DNA of 7,250 nt, from NCBI GenBank assembly GCA_016793685.1, contig JAEULX010000221.1, forward strand, positions 1-7,250, written 5' to 3'. Made by a program: the position numbers and the translations under genes. Source of the stretch: Bradyrhizobiaceae bacterium. Its GTDB lineage: Bacteria > Pseudomonadota > Alphaproteobacteria > Rhizobiales > Xanthobacteraceae. How positions within the stretch are numbered: position 1 is the first letter of the stretch; every line of letters begins with the position of its first letter. Positions 6,363 through 7,250 of the stretch are shown here, piece after piece. The notes under the pieces are model-generated. The model saw nothing but the letters and a program-made list of their open reading frames with translations. It was not told the origin of the DNA and made no database searches.

Positions 6363-7250
6363 TCACGCCTTGCGCTTGGGAAGAAAGGACTTGATGTTGT
6401 CCCATAGTTCGATCTTGGCGCCGTTGCGGCGCATGATCACCGATTGCTGGAGCACCGAAAGCGTGTTGTTCCACGCCCAGTAGATCACCAGTCCGGCGGC
6501 GAAACTCGCCAGCATGAAGGTGAAGATCACCGGCATCCAATCGAAGATCATCTTCTGCGTCGGGTCGGGCGGCGCCGGGTTGAGCTTCATCTGCACCCAC
6601 ATCGTCACGCCCATGATCAGCGGCCACAGGCCGATATGCAGGAACGAGCCGACCACCGGGAGGAGCGTGGGGTCGAACGGCAAAAGCCCGAACAGGTTGA
6701 ACACGTTGGTCGGATCGGGCGCGGACAGGTCCCTGATCCAGCCGAAAAACGGCGCGTGGCGCATCTCGATGGTGACGAACAGCACTTTATAGAGCGCGAA
6801 GAAGACCGGAATCTGGATCACCATCGGCAGACAGCCGGCGATCGGATTGATCTTCTCGCGCTTGTATAACTCCATCAGTTCCTGTTGCTGTTTGATCTTG
6901 TCGTCCGGCCACCGTTCCTTGATCACCGCCATCTGCGGCTGCACGGCCTTCATCTTCGCCATCGACGCATAGGACTTGTTGGCGAGCGGGAAGAACACCG
7001 CCTTGACGAGCACGGTGACGATGAGGATGGCGACGCCGAAATTGTGGGTCCAGCGGAAGAAGAAATCGATCACCATGAACATCGGCTTGGTGATGAAATA
7101 GAACCATCCCCAGTCGATCAGCAGTTCGAACCGGTTGAGGTGAAGCGTCCGGTCGTAATTGTCGACGACGCTCACTTCCTTGGCGCCGGCGAACAGCCGG
7201 CCGCTCGCCGACGCCGTCCCTCCCGGGGCAACCGTCACCGCATCGAGCAG
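6363..7250 (-). CDS. yidC: Membrane protein insertase YidC (partial, 5' end beyond the right edge)
   Basis: YidC inserts proteins into the inner membrane, alone or with SecYEG, and helps them fold. The window holds the last 295 residues of a protein usually near 600; the first membrane segment and most of the periplasmic domain are outside. The frame is open to the right edge, so an internal GTG at 7238 is not a start. Visible parts are the end of the periplasmic domain (1-40), a membrane stretch (about 45-65), NFGVAILIVTVLVKAVFFPLA (70-90), the cytoplasmic hairpin KSYASMAKMKAVQPQM (92-107), GCLPMVIQIPVFFALYKVL (139-157), RDLSAPDP (173-180), LWPLIMGVTMWVQMKL (208-223) and MPVIFTFMLASFAAGLVIYW (239-258), then a basic tail ending KRKA. 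The groove position held by Arg366 in E. coli is Lys83 here, which keeps the positive charge. It is the first visible gene of the cluster. Confidence 0.97.
   Translation of the reverse strand: MLDAVTVAPGGTASASGRLFAGAKEVSVVDNYDRTLHLNRFELLIDWGWFYFITKPMFMVIDFFFRWTHNFGVAILIVTVLVKAVFFPLANKSYASMAKMKAVQPQMAVIKERWPDDKIKQQQELMELYKREKINPIAGCLPMVIQIPVFFALYKVLFVTIEMRHAPFFGWIRDLSAPDPTNVFNLFGLLPFDPTLLPVVGSFLHIGLWPLIMGVTMWVQMKLNPAPPDPTQKMIFDWMPVIFTFMLASFAAGLVIYWAWNNTLSVLQQSVIMRRNGAKIELWDNIKSFLPKRKA

Overview
The window looks like ordinary chromosome from a GC-rich alphaproteobacterium, most likely of the Hyphomicrobiales (Rhizobiales). The inference rests on an ethylmalonyl-CoA pathway gene pair, the order yidC - engB - argB, the protein sequences and the high GC content. 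I cannot name the genus. No mobile element, CRISPR array, rRNA or tRNA gene was seen.

Left part (1-3305): central carbon metabolism. On the minus strand a small membrane-protein gene (GlsB/YeaQ/YmgE family, 1363-1605) is followed after 23 bases by the gene for coenzyme B12-dependent ethylmalonyl-CoA mutase (ecm, also called meaA), whose 3' third lies beyond the left edge. Divergently, on the plus strand, lies crotonyl-CoA carboxylase/reductase (ccr, 1953-3233), closed by a clear intrinsic terminator (3270-3305). Ccr makes ethylmalonyl-CoA from crotonyl-CoA, CO2 and NADPH. Ecm rearranges it to methylsuccinyl-CoA after an epimerase step encoded elsewhere. The two are hallmark steps of the ethylmalonyl-CoA pathway, which assimilates acetyl-CoA without the glyoxylate shunt. 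The 347-base region between the divergent units must carry the control signals. It holds AT-rich patches and a TTTCGC direct repeat spaced by one helical turn, but no convincing sigma70 promoter.

Right part (3367-7250): a minus-strand cluster read right to left. It contains the membrane insertase gene yidC (5' end beyond the right edge), the ribosome-assembly GTPase gene engB, a small DUF423 membrane-protein gene, argB (N-acetylglutamate kinase, arginine synthesis) and a gene for an unrecognised exported protein of 257 residues, which ends facing the ccr terminator. Spacings are 40, 11, 224 and 42 bases, so yidC-engB-DUF423 and argB-exported protein look like two tight groups, possibly one transcript.

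No new biological system is evident. The points most worth a second look are the unexplained exported protein downstream of argB, the shared ecm/ccr control region, and the small membrane gene between that region and ecm.
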